DNA of 64,000 bases. Source: Clostridium beijerinckii HUN142 (GTDB lineage: Bacteria > Bacillota > Clostridia > Clostridiales > Clostridiaceae). Of the stretch, positions 1 through 8,346 are shown one piece after another (the stretch's first letter is position 1; every line of letters starts with the position of its first letter). Under the pieces are notes generated by a model that was given only the letters and a program-made list of their open reading frames with translations, had not been told where the DNA came from and did not search any database. The stretch lies in assembly GCF_000621745.1 (NCBI RefSeq), contig NZ_JHXK01000010.1:62001-126000 (forward strand), written 5' to 3'. Made by a program: the position numbers and the translations under genes.

Positions 1-479
1 AATTAGATTTTAATTTTAAGATAGTTAAATTTAGGTCATTTATGAGTGATCTCATGGAAGAATTTGATTTTGTTCTTAAAGAAAAAAATATTGAATTTAA
101 ATTTGAAGATAGGTTGTCGGAAGAATTAGAGGTTAACATAGATGGAAAAAGAATATATCAAGTTATTAGAAATGTTATAGGGAATGCTATAAAATACGGA
201 AGACAAGAAGATTCAATAATTAAAGTGGAATTAAGTAATAATGATGAATGGATTAAGATAGAAATTAAAGATAATGGTCCTGGAATTCCAGAAGATAAAC
301 TTTCAAATATATTTAATAGATTTTACCGTATAGATACAGAACGTACAAAAGATTTTATGAGTACAGGTTTAGGACTTGCAATTGCAAAGGAAATGGCAGA
401 AGCCCATGGAGGAAAAATTTATGCATCAAGTATAATGGAAAAGGGAAGTACGTTTACTATAGAACTACCAATAAAGTGA
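1..479 (+). CDS. Sensor histidine kinase, C-terminal fragment (cut by window edge)
   Basis: The frame is open back to the window edge, so the first in-frame ATG at 42 is probably internal and only the C-terminal catalytic part of a larger kinase is present. What is visible is a HATPase_c domain: an N-box (NVIGNAIKYG), a G1 box (DNGPGIP), an F-box region (IFNRFYRID) and a G2 box (GLGLAIAKEMAEAHGG). It would phosphorylate a conserved His outside the window using ATP and pass the phosphate to a response regulator. The likely partner is the OmpR-type regulator 170 bp downstream. Family-level assignment is solid; the signal sensed cannot be told because the sensor half is missing. Confidence 0.9.
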   Translation, partial: LDFNFKIVKFRSFMSDLMEEFDFVLKEKNIEFKFEDRLSEELEVNIDGKRIYQVIRNVIGNAIKYGRQEDSIIKVELSNNDEWIKIEIKDNGPGIPEDKLSNIFNRFYRIDTERTKDFMSTGLGLAIAKEMAEAHGGKIYASSIMEKGSTFTIELPIK

Positions 480-526
480 AGATTTTCAGGTGGAGGGAGC
501 TCTAGCTGAATTTTCATATTAACAAT

Positions 527-613
527 GGACACAATGTTCAGAAGTGAGCAGCTGCTATCCAATGCTTAAAGAAGAGGAAGTGTTACGGATACTAGCTATC
601 GGACATTGTGTTC
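527..613 (+). other. Long imperfect stem-loop between kinase and regulator genes
   Basis: Two nested inverted repeats are visible. The outer arms are GGACACAATGTTC (527-539) and GGACATTGTGTTC (601-613). The inner arms are AGCTGCTATCC (550-560) and GGATACTAGCT (587-597), with loop 561-586. No T-run follows, so it is not a standard terminator. Its base composition is richer in G and C than its surroundings. It could be a structured RNA, a protein site or a small repeat element; function unknown. Confidence 0.5.
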
Positions 614-647
614 TTTAATGGTATAAATAATAAAGAGGAGGAAGCAC

Positions 648-1334
648 ATGAAACAAATATTAATTATAGAAGATGATATAAATATTGCTGAACTAGAAAA
701 AGAGTATCTCCAATTAAATGGCTATAAAGTGGAAATAATTCAGGATGGAACTGAAGGATTAAAAAAAGCTCTTATGGGTACATATAATCTCATAATAGTT
801 GATTTAATGCTGCCAGGTAAAGATGGGTATGAAATAGTAAGAGACGTTAGAGAAAAATATGAAATACCTATAATAATAGTATCAGCAAGAAGTGAAGATA
901 TTGATAAAATAAAGGGGTTAGGATTTGGTGCGGATGATTACTTAACAAAACCTTTTAGTCCTGCCGAATTAGTAGCCAGAATAAAATCTCATATGCTTAG
1001 ATATGAGAGGTTGTCAGGAAATAAACCACAATTCAATATTATTAGCCATAAAGCATTAGAGATAAGAACGGATTCTCATAAAGTTTTTGTAAATGGAAAA
1101 GAGGTTATTCTTACTACAAAAGAATATGAGCTTATGATATTTTTAGCTTCTAATCCTAATATAGTTTTCACTAAAGATCAGTTGTTCGATAGAATATGGG
1201 GAGAGGATTATTACGGAGATACGGCAACTGTAGCAGTTCATATACAAAAGTTAAGAAAGAAGATTGAAAAAGATCCAGGAAATCCAGAATATATTGAAAC
1301 ACTTTGGGGAACTGGATATAGGTTTAATTCCTAA
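648..1334 (+). CDS. OmpR/PhoB-family response regulator
   Basis: Two-domain transcription regulator of 228 residues, the normal length for the family. The receiver domain spans about 1-115, with acidic pocket Asp9/Asp10, phospho-acceptor Asp52 (VDLMLPGKDG), Ser79 and Lys101 (TKPF). The C-terminal winged-helix DNA-binding domain spans about 130-228 and ends in the typical TLWGTGYRF strand. The start is supported by an AGGAGG-like site (GAGGAGG) ahead of ATG 648. It presumably pairs with the kinase whose end lies at 1-479. The kinase-before-regulator order and the hairpin-containing 168-bp gap between them are unusual. Target genes are unknown. Confidence 0.92.
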   Translation: MKQILIIEDDINIAELEKEYLQLNGYKVEIIQDGTEGLKKALMGTYNLIIVDLMLPGKDGYEIVRDVREKYEIPIIIVSARSEDIDKIKGLGFGADDYLTKPFSPAELVARIKSHMLRYERLSGNKPQFNIISHKALEIRTDSHKVFVNGKEVILTTKEYELMIFLASNPNIVFTKDQLFDRIWGEDYYGDTATVAVHIQKLRKKIEKDPGNPEYIETLWGTGYRFNS

Positions 1335-1435
1335 ATTTGAATATTGAAATAAGCTCATCAGATCTTTATATATTCTATTAATTAATTAAAAGAGCATTGT
1401 GAAAATTTGACTAAGGTAATAAGCATATAGCTAAT

Positions 1436-1463
1436 AAAAAAGTGGCCAATTGGCCACCCTTTT
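1436..1463 (-). terminator. Terminator of leuS, possibly bidirectional
   Basis: Perfect palindrome GTGGCCAATTGGCCAC (1442-1457) directly after the leuS stop codon. On the minus strand it is followed by a T-run (1436-1441). On the plus strand CCTTTTATTT follows, so it may also stop transcription from the regulator gene. Confidence 0.85.
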
Positions 1464-3912
1464 ATTTCACAACTATATTAACAAGTCTTCCTTTAATTAC
1501 AATTACTTTAACGATAGTTTTACCTTGAGTATTTTCTTTAATAGTCTCATTCTCTAATGAAGTAGCTTTTATACCTTCTTCATCTAAATTAGAAGCTACC
1601 ATGATTTTAGCTTTTATTTTACCATTTATTTGGATTGCAATTTCAACCTCATCTTTAATTAAAGCAGCAGGGGTAAATTCTGGCCATTTTTCATTAAAAA
1701 TTGTTGAGTTATTTCCAAGTAAGCTCCATTGTTCTTCTGCAAAGTGAGGAGCAAATGGTGCAAGTAATTTTATGAAATCAACTATTGTTTCTTTTAAGAA
1801 GCTTGTGTTCTTAATATTTTCTTGAGTATACTTGTTAAGAGCATTTGTAAGTTCCATAAGTCTTGCTATTGCAGTGTTAAATTGCATTTTATCTCCGTCT
1901 TCAGTAACACCTTTAATAGTATTATGTTTCCAGAAGTTTAATTCTTTTTCAGCTGAATCAATAGAATCTTTAGTATTATCGCTTGAATTTATTACATTTC
2001 TGCATGTTTCAAGAATTCTTTCAATTCTATCTACAAATTTACCAACAGATTTTATTCCATCATCACTCCAAGCTCCACCCTCAGTATAACCAAATCCAAA
2101 CATTAAGTACATTCTAAATACGTCAGCGCCATATTCTTTAATATAATCATCAGGAGAAATAGTATTTCCTTTTGATTTGCTCATTTTAAGTCCATCTGGT
2201 CCTAAGATTAAGCCTTGGTGAGTTAAGCTTAAGAATGGTTCATCAAAGTTTAAATATCCCATATCTCTTAGAGCTTTTGTTATAAATCTTGCATATAATA
2301 AATGCATACAAGCATGTTCTGGTCCACCGACATATTTATCTACAGGAAGCATTTTGTTTACTTTTTCAGGATCAAAAGGCGCATCCTCGTTTTTACTGTC
2401 TACATATCTTAAATAGTAAAAAGATGAACATACAAATGTATCTAAAGTATCAGCTTCTCTTTTTGCAGGCTTTCCACAATGAGGACAAGTGGTGTTTATA
2501 AATTTTTCAGATTTACCTAATGGTGATTTACCATCTGGAGTAAATTCAACATCGTATGGAAGTTGTACTGGAAGATCTTTTTCTGGTACTGGAACTATTC
2601 CGCAATCATCACAATATATAACTGGAATTGGAGCACCCCAATATCTTTGTCTTGATACTAACCAGTCTCTTAGTCTGAAGTTTACCTTCATTTGACCTAA
2701 TTTGTCTTTTTCAAGTTCTTCAACGATCTTTTTCTTAGCTTCATCAGTTGTTAATCCATCAAACTTACCTGAGTTAACAAGTACTCCATATTCGCAGTAT
2801 GGAAGCTCTGGATCAGTATTATCTTTATCTGTTATAACTCTTTCAATTAGAAGATTAAATTTAGTTGCAAAAGCAAAATCTCTTTCATCATGGGCAGGAA
2901 CAGCCATAACGCATCCTGTACCATAAGTAGCCAACACGTAATCAGAAATCCAAATAGGGACTTCTCTTCCGTTAATAGGATTTATAGCATAAGATCCAGT
3001 GAATACACCTGTTTTTTCTCTTGAAACTGATTGTCTTTCAATGTCAGATTGTTTAGCAGCAGCTTCTTTATAGCTTTCCACAGCTTCTTTATATTCTGGA
3101 AGTGTTAGCTGATCAACTAATTGATTTTCAGGGGCTAAAACTACATAAGTTACACCATTTAAAGTATCAACTCTTGTAGTGAATACATCAAAATCTAAAA
3201 TTGAATCTTTAACCTTAAAAGTAACTTGTGCACCATAAGATCTTCCAATCCAATGCTTTTGCATAGATTTAGTTTTTTCAGGCCAATCTAAACCATCTAG
3301 CTTATCAAGTAATTCATCACCGTAGTCAGTTATTTTAAAGAACCATTGAGTAAGGTCTTTCTTCTTAACTTCTGTACTACATCTTTCGCAAGCTCCATCA
3401 ACAACTTGCTCATTTGCTAAAACCGTATTACATGATGGACACCAATTTACAGGAGCCTTTTTTCTATAAGCTAACCCTTTTTCGTAAAGTTTTAGGAATA
3501 ACCACTGGGTCCATTTATAATAATCAGGAAGACAAGTAACAACTTCATTTTCCCAATTAAACATAGCCCCCATAGATTTTAATTGTTTTTCCATTGTTTT
3601 AATGTTCTTTAAAGTAGAATCTTGAGGATGAATTCCTGTTTTTATAGCATAATTTTCAGCAGGTAATCCAAAGGCATCAAACCCCATTGGTTGAAATACA
3701 TTATACCCCTGCATTCTCTTAAGTCTTGCCCATGAATCTGTTGGACCATAATTAAACCAGTGACCAGCATGTAATTGAGCACCTGATGGATAAGAAAACA
3801 TTTCTAATGTATAGAGCTTTTTATCTAAGTTTTCAGGATTAAATTTATAAACCTCGTTCTCTTCCCAAAATTTTTGCCATTTTTCATCAATTTTAGTTCC
3901 GTAATTTGCCAT
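1462..3912 (-). CDS. leuS: Leucyl-tRNA synthetase
   Basis: Charges tRNA-Leu with leucine in the cytoplasm. Class I signatures are clear: HAGH at residues 48-51 (HIGH motif) and KMSKS at 576-580 on a Rossmann fold, with a CP1 editing insertion between them and Cys pairs (CPSC...CERC) of a zinc-type knuckle. The length of 816 residues fits bacterial LeuRS. An open frame extends 32 codons upstream, but that stretch is hydrophobic and unlike LeuRS. ATG 3912 follows AGGAGG at a 7-nt spacing and gives the conserved start [12 protein letters not shown]. The gene is monocistronic, with a leucine T-box leader upstream and a palindromic terminator downstream. Confidence 0.97.
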   Translation of the reverse strand: MANYGTKIDEKWQKFWEENEVYKFNPENLDKKLYTLEMFSYPSGAQLHAGHWFNYGPTDSWARLKRMQGYNVFQPMGFDAFGLPAENYAIKTGIHPQDSTLKNIKTMEKQLKSMGAMFNWENEVVTCLPDYYKWTQWLFLKLYEKGLAYRKKAPVNWCPSCNTVLANEQVVDGACERCSTEVKKKDLTQWFFKITDYGDELLDKLDGLDWPEKTKSMQKHWIGRSYGAQVTFKVKDSILDFDVFTTRVDTLNGVTYVVLAPENQLVDQLTLPEYKEAVESYKEAAAKQSDIERQSVSREKTGVFTGSYAINPINGREVPIWISDYVLATYGTGCVMAVPAHDERDFAFATKFNLLIERVITDKDNTDPELPYCEYGVLVNSGKFDGLTTDEAKKKIVEELEKDKLGQMKVNFRLRDWLVSRQRYWGAPIPVIYCDDCGIVPVPEKDLPVQLPYDVEFTPDGKSPLGKSEKFINTTCPHCGKPAKREADTLDTFVCSSFYYLRYVDSKNEDAPFDPEKVNKMLPVDKYVGGPEHACMHLLYARFITKALRDMGYLNFDEPFLSLTHQGLILGPDGLKMSKSKGNTISPDDYIKEYGADVFRMYLMFGFGYTEGGAWSDDGIKSVGKFVDRIERILETCRNVINSSDNTKDSIDSAEKELNFWKHNTIKGVTEDGDKMQFNTAIARLMELTNALNKYTQENIKNTSFLKETIVDFIKLLAPFAPHFAEEQWSLLGNNSTIFNEKWPEFTPAALIKDEVEIAIQINGKIKAKIMVASNLDEEGIKATSLENETIKENTQGKTIVKVIVIKGRLVNIVVK

Positions 3913-4053
3913 GATATAGCCTCCTATAATTTTAATGTAAAATGCACAATATAATGCATATAAAAGAAAAACATTTATAATAATTAAAGAATATGTTATT
4001 AAAACCATAATTTTAATTAAAATATTAGATTTACATAATGAGAATAGATAAAT

Positions 4054-4303
4054 TAAAAAAAGCTCTCATCTCTAAAACAAAGAGACGAAAGCATAATTTC
4101 CGTGGTACCACTCTTAATTAGAAGAGATAAAAAATAAATTTATCCTTCTCACTTATTATTTTAACGGGTTTACCGTACTTGCTTTTAACAAGTAAGCTCC
4201 TAGGCAAGTTCATAATAATATAACACTGTTTTGCACCAAACAACAGCTCTCTTTAAGATATAGCTATTACTAATACTCCTATTCATCGCACAATATAAAA
4301 TTT
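4054..4303 (-). promoter_or_regulatory. T-box leader of leuS (specifier CTT, Leu)
   Basis: On the minus strand the leader carries the T-box sequence AGAGTGGTACCACGG (around 4097-4114). A terminator hairpin followed by a T-run comes next (4054-4092). A stem I region has GAA-CTT-GCC, with the CTT specifier at 4206-4208. In the T-box family, uncharged tRNA pairs with specifier and T-box to prevent termination. CTT is a Leu codon, matching the downstream leuS. Confidence 0.93.
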
Positions 4304-4310
4304 TAATAAT

Positions 4311-4340
4311 ATTATATATTAAGAAATCTAAAAAAGTCAA
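4311..4340 (-). promoter_or_regulatory. Promoter of leuS T-box transcript
   Basis: On the minus strand TTGACT (4335-4340) and TATAAT (4311-4316) are separated by 18 nt. The predicted start, near 4304, is just upstream of the T-box stem I. Confidence 0.7.
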
Positions 4341-4563
4341 GAAGTTGACTTATATAGATTCATTTGATAGTTCAAATGTATTATTACTGATTGTTCATGT
4401 AATATTTAGAATGATATTAGCAGGTGGTGTGTTATCAAAAGTGAAATTAATTTTCAACTTAAATTAATATTATTTCTAAAAAAGCAAATAATATTTTTTT
4501 TAGAATAAGTTATTATGATACAATATTAGAATAGAGAAGAGTTTAATATAGGGATGTGAATCA

Positions 4564-5997
4564 ATGAACATACTTTTAGGCTTAATAGTTATAACTTTAG
4601 TGTTAAATATACTTTTTTCTTTATCATTAGTATTTATAGAAAGAAAAGATCCAACCACAACATGGGCATGGATATTAATATTAATGATTTTGCCTGGCCT
4701 TGGATTTGTGATTTACATCATGTTTGGTCAAAATCTAAGTAGGCAAAAAATTTTTAAGGAAAAAATAAAGTTTGATGAGAAGAAAAGAAAAAATTTAAAT
4801 GATACATACAAACCTGATAAACACGGTCATGATGGCGGAGAAAAATTTGCTGATTTAAGAAGACTAAATTTTAATAATTCGGGTGTGAAATATACTACTA
4901 ATAATAAAATTGATGTATATACAAATGGCAAAGAAAAATTTAGACAATTAATTGAAGACATAAAGAATGCTAAAAAGTTTATTCATGTTGAATATTATAT
5001 ATTTAGAGGAGATGCTATTGGAAAGCAGATACTTGATGAATTAACTAAAAAAGTTAAAAGTGGATTAGAGGTCCGATTATTACTAGATAGTATGGGATCG
5101 CGCAAGTTAAGAAAAAAGGTTCTTAGGGAATACATGAATGCAGGTGGAAAGTTTTCACTGTTTTTTCCGGGGATTCTACCTCATATAAATACTCGTATAA
5201 ATTATAGAAATCACAGAAAAATAGTAGTTATTGATGGTCAGTACGGTTATGTTGGAGGTTTTAATGTCGGAAAAGAATATATAAATGAGGATCCTGAAGT
5301 TGGTTTCTGGAGAGATACCCATGTAAGAATAGAGGGAGAGGCAGTTAATGCGTTAAACGAAAGATTTCTATTGGACTGGAGCCATGCATCTGGTGAAAAA
5401 ATAGGCGATTATAATAAATATGCAAAAGAGTTCAAGAAAGACTTAGGAGATATAGGAATACAGATTGTTACTAGCGGGCCGGATCACAAGGAAGAATATA
5501 TTAGAAATGCTTATTTAAAATTAATTAACAATGCTAAAAATAATTTGTATTTAGAGACTCCATATTTAGTTCTCGATTCACCAATATTGGAATCATTAAA
5601 AATTTCTGCATTATCAGGGGTAGATGTAAGGCTTATAATACCAGGAAAACCAGATCATTTCTTTATGCAGTGGGCAGCAAGTTCTTATGTGGGGGAATTA
5701 CTAGAAGCAGGCGTTAAAATATATAGTTATCAAAACGGATTTATTCATGCAAAAACAATAGTGGCTGATGGTTTAGTAATGAGTATAGGAACAGCTAATT
5801 TAGATATTAGAAGTTTTAAGCTTAACTTTGAAGTTAATGCATTTATTTACGATGATAGAATTGCAAAGGATGGAGAAAAGCAGTTCATGAATGATATTGA
5901 GTGTTCGGATGAGATAACTATGGAAATATATGATAGTAGGAGTCTTTCTCTCAAGATTAAGGAATCCTTGATTAGATTAGTATCTCCTATATTATAG
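4564..5997 (+). CDS. cls: Cardiolipin synthase
   Basis: Phospholipase-D superfamily enzyme that condenses two phosphatidylglycerols to cardiolipin at the membrane. Two N-terminal hydrophobic segments (about 1-24 and 34-54, the second containing WAWILILMILPGLGFVIYIMF) anchor it. Two HKD motifs follow: His217-Lys219-Asp224 (HRKIVVIDG) and His395-Lys397-Asp402 (HAKTIVADG), each with the usual GG/GT-N segment after it. The 477-residue length matches bacterial Cls. The start ATG is preceded by GGGATGTGA. A possible -10 (TACAAT, 4519-4524) lies upstream. The gene stands alone and a 17-bp hairpin follows. Confidence 0.94.
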   Translation: MNILLGLIVITLVLNILFSLSLVFIERKDPTTTWAWILILMILPGLGFVIYIMFGQNLSRQKIFKEKIKFDEKKRKNLNDTYKPDKHGHDGGEKFADLRRLNFNNSGVKYTTNNKIDVYTNGKEKFRQLIEDIKNAKKFIHVEYYIFRGDAIGKQILDELTKKVKSGLEVRLLLDSMGSRKLRKKVLREYMNAGGKFSLFFPGILPHINTRINYRNHRKIVVIDGQYGYVGGFNVGKEYINEDPEVGFWRDTHVRIEGEAVNALNERFLLDWSHASGEKIGDYNKYAKEFKKDLGDIGIQIVTSGPDHKEEYIRNAYLKLINNAKNNLYLETPYLVLDSPILESLKISALSGVDVRLIIPGKPDHFFMQWAASSYVGELLEAGVKIYSYQNGFIHAKTIVADGLVMSIGTANLDIRSFKLNFEVNAFIYDDRIAKDGEKQFMNDIECSDEITMEIYDSRSLSLKIKESLIRLVSPIL

Positions 5998-6023
5998 AAT
6001 GTTATAGGAAACTTAGAATTATG

Positions 6024-6067
6024 ATAGACCCACTCTTTTACTTAAAGAAATAAAAGAGTGGGTCTAT
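6024..6067 (+). terminator. 17-bp hairpin after cls
   Basis: Perfect 17-bp inverted repeat (6024-6040 with 6051-6067, loop 10 nt). A good T-run is absent, so it may act as an RNA stabiliser or weak terminator on either strand. Confidence 0.65.
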
Positions 6068-6434
6068 GAATTTAAGCAGTTTAATATGTATTAGATGTGC
6101 AGGTGTTAAGGATATTTTTTATGAAACCTTAAATACTTATTTTCATAAACATCATTATATCTATAGGCGATAATTTTACAAGCTATAAGCTTTGGTACGT
6201 AGAGTTTATATATGTTGCAATTAAGTTTCCACATTCTAGTTTTAATTGAGCACTTGGCTTGATAGAGTTTTAAATATGAATTTATTATTGGAACATATAT
6301 ACATAAAATATTAATCTATTGCAAAGTTGCTAAAGTTATGGAAACTTTTTCTTAACAGAGTATAATTTAATATATAAATTTAATAATACAAGTGAGTAGG
6401 AGAAATATTTAATTCATTAGGATTGGAGTATTAT
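6068..6434 (+). other. Intergenic region upstream of MFS gene
   Basis: No gene seen. A perfect TATAAT at 6361-6366 could be the -10 of the MFS gene promoter, but no convincing -35 is spaced from it. Confidence 0.4.
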
Positions 6435-7595
6435 ATGAAAAACAAAGAAAAGTTTTATTATTCCTTGACTACTTATATAAATTATGGAGTAACAAGCATA
6501 GTGACTACTTTCTATGTGCCATATTTAAATCAAGTGGTTGGATTATCATTAAGTCAAGTTGGAACTGTAGTATCAATAGGAGCGCTATTTGCAATTCTTT
6601 CTCAGCAATTTCTAGTAAGTAAATTTTCGATGAGAAAAAATAAGAAAAGATTTATTATCATACATTTATGTGCACTTATTGGTATGATAATATTTTTAAT
6701 GTTTGTTAACAAGACTATTATATATTTTTATGCAGTTCTTTATGGAATTATAGTGCAAACAATTGGAAATGTATATGAAGTATATGTCGAAGAAATAGCA
6801 GTTAGAAAAAATGTAGAGTATTCAGAAATAAGAAAATGGGGATCTATAGGATTTGGGTGCGTAGTTTTATTAAGTGGAACTATAATTTTAAAATATGGAT
6901 TTAAAACCATACATATAATAGGAATTATAATGGCATGTATAGTTATATTATTAATAGCTATGAAGTTTAAAAACACTGAAACAGATGGAAATCCCAATAG
7001 GGGAAAACTAATTGCTGTATTTAAAAATAAAAATTCAGTAATTCTCGGAATAATTAATATTTTAATCATAGGGACTTATACAGCAATAGAATTTGCATAT
7101 TCAACATATTTAATTGAAATAACGGGAAATGCAGATTTAGCTAACTCTATATATAGTAAATCTATATTTTCAAGAGTATGTGTTGAATTTATATCATTTA
7201 TGCTTGTAGGAAAGTACCTAAAGGATAAAAAGCCTAAGAAATATTTAATAATAGCATTTCTTATAGGAACAACTAGGATATTTTTATTTTCAACGGGTTC
7301 AATACCTTTAGTTGTTTTAGGAGATCAACTACATGGTCTAATGTATGGATGCTATTTAACATTTTTATTTAAATACATAAGAGAAGTAGTTGATGATGAA
7401 CTAGTTGCTGGTACATATTCATTTGTTAGTGTGCTAGGATCAGCAGGAGCTAACTTTGTATACCCACATATGTTTAGTGCAATCCAAAGAAACTTTGGAT
7501 ATACTGCAATGTATCTAGTTGGTTTCTCAATTATGGTAATTTCTTTGCTAGTTTCTATAAAAATTCTTCCAAATGGTAAGAAGGTTCAGGTATAA
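6435..7595 (+). CDS. MFS transporter (MFS_1-like / LacY-NupG-like)
   Basis: Very hydrophobic protein of 386 residues with about twelve predicted membrane spans, typical of a major facilitator. The layout around the first loop and the motif between halves suggest the MFS_1-like group that includes sugar/nucleoside:H+ symporters; the substrate cannot be assigned. A TTG at 6423 is in frame, but ATG 6435 has GGAG at 6425-6428 and is the better start. It stands alone between two terminators, so its position gives no functional hint. Confidence 0.8.
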   Translation: MKNKEKFYYSLTTYINYGVTSIVTTFYVPYLNQVVGLSLSQVGTVVSIGALFAILSQQFLVSKFSMRKNKKRFIIIHLCALIGMIIFLMFVNKTIIYFYAVLYGIIVQTIGNVYEVYVEEIAVRKNVEYSEIRKWGSIGFGCVVLLSGTIILKYGFKTIHIIGIIMACIVILLIAMKFKNTETDGNPNRGKLIAVFKNKNSVILGIINILIIGTYTAIEFAYSTYLIEITGNADLANSIYSKSIFSRVCVEFISFMLVGKYLKDKKPKKYLIIAFLIGTTRIFLFSTGSIPLVVLGDQLHGLMYGCYLTFLFKYIREVVDDELVAGTYSFVSVLGSAGANFVYPHMFSAIQRNFGYTAMYLVGFSIMVISLLVSIKILPNGKKVQV

Positions 7596-7617
7596 ATTAA
7601 ATCATAGCATGAAATGT

Positions 7618-7650
7618 AGAGGTGTCGTGAATTACGGTACCTCTTTTTTA
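7618..7650 (+). terminator. Terminator of MFS gene
   Basis: Stem AGAGGT (7618-7623) with ACCTCT (7639-7644), extended inside by CGT/ACG pairs, followed by TTTTTTA. Confidence 0.88.
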
Positions 7651-7989
7651 TTTCTCATCATAAGTGTTTTGATAATTGTTTTATAATATAAACTGTAATA
7701 AATATTTAAATAACAGAATAGCTTGGTATTATTTTCTTGATGGAAGTAAATGGAGTATATTCTTTGTATTCATTAAAAAATGCTAATTAAATATGAAATA
7801 GAAAAATTTAATGCTTAACTGATTTAACCTAATTAGCCAGTTGATAATATATTTGAATTTGAATTTGAATTGTAATTGATAAATAAGTAAAAAACATAAT
7901 ATATAATTTTGGAATTGATATAATTATGGAAAAATTATTGATGTTTTAGTTGTAAAACTAACTATATGTTTAAAAAGTGTTAATTTGTA
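7651..7989 (+). other. AT-rich spacer upstream of the aromatic operon
   Basis: No gene seen. A short tandem GAATTT repeat lies around 7854-7872. Nothing else recognisable before the operon promoter. Confidence 0.4.
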
Positions 7990-8017
7990 TTGACAATTAA
8001 CTATAGTTTGTTATAAT
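7990..8017 (+). promoter_or_regulatory. Promoter of the aromatic (aro) operon
   Basis: Perfect consensus sigma-70/SigA promoter: TTGACA (7990-7995), a 16-nt spacer, TATAAT (8012-8017). The predicted transcript starts near 8024, giving a leader of about 320 nt before aroF that contains the leader ORF and attenuator. Confidence 0.88.
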
Positions 8018-8098
8018 GATAAAAAGATTAATTTTAAATGTAAATATTGTAATTAATGTTCGTAAAAATAATTATTAAATTTAGAAATGGAGAAAATC

Positions 8099-8245
8099 AT
8101 GGAAAAGGATATTGTAAAATCAGTTATGCAAAAATTTTATAGCTTTTTTTATTTTACATTCTGGGGCTTTTATTTTAGCGCTGGCTATTTATTTTGCAAA
8201 AAACTGAAAAGTACCTTTTTGATGAGTTATTTATATTTTATATAA
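8099..8245 (+). CDS. Aromatic-rich leader peptide (candidate attenuator peptide)
   Basis: 48-codon ORF, too short for most gene finders, inside the leader of the aro operon. GGAG at 8089-8092 sits 6 nt before ATG 8099; an in-frame ATG at 8087 would add four residues. Residues 13-32 hold 13 aromatic residues out of 20: eight Phe, four Tyr and one Trp. The core is FYSFFYFTFWGFYF, mostly encoded by TTT and TAT. The ORF lies 62-75 nt after the predicted transcription start. It ends 30 nt before a terminator hairpin, and its 3' end contains the strand that can pair with that hairpin. This is the arrangement of the Phe, His and Trp leader peptides of enteric bacteria. A small membrane protein is the alternative, since the peptide is hydrophobic, but the position and the RNA pairing favour an attenuator. 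Confidence 0.82.
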   Translation: MEKDIVKSVMQKFYSFFYFTFWGFYFSAGYLFCKKLKSTFLMSYLYFI

Positions 8246-8288
8246 GTTTATAATATATATCAGTATTGATATTTTATGGAACTCATTA
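8220..8288 (+). promoter_or_regulatory. Candidate antiterminator pairing
   Basis: TGATGAGTT (8220-8228), in the last codons of the leader ORF, can pair with AACTCATTA (8280-8288). This gives 9 bp with one G-U and would consume the 5' arm of the terminator. ATGAGTT is an exact copy of part of the terminator 3' arm, as expected for competing strands 2 and 4 of an attenuator. Confidence 0.65.
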
Positions 8289-8309
8289 TACATGAGTTCC
8301 ATTTTTTTT
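8276..8309 (+). terminator. Attenuator terminator upstream of aroF
   Basis: Perfect 11-bp stem ATGGAACTCAT (8276-8286) / ATGAGTTCCAT (8292-8302), 5-nt loop, then eight T (8302-8309). It lies between the operon promoter and the first structural gene, so it must be read through for expression. Confidence 0.92.
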
Positions 8310-8346
8310 CGCAAATAATCGAATGTATGCAAGGGGGCAATATAAA

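Noticed and set aside
3913..4008. 32-residue N-terminal extension of leuS
   Set aside because: Hydrophobic and unlike LeuRS. ATG 3912 has a perfect ribosome site and the conserved start.
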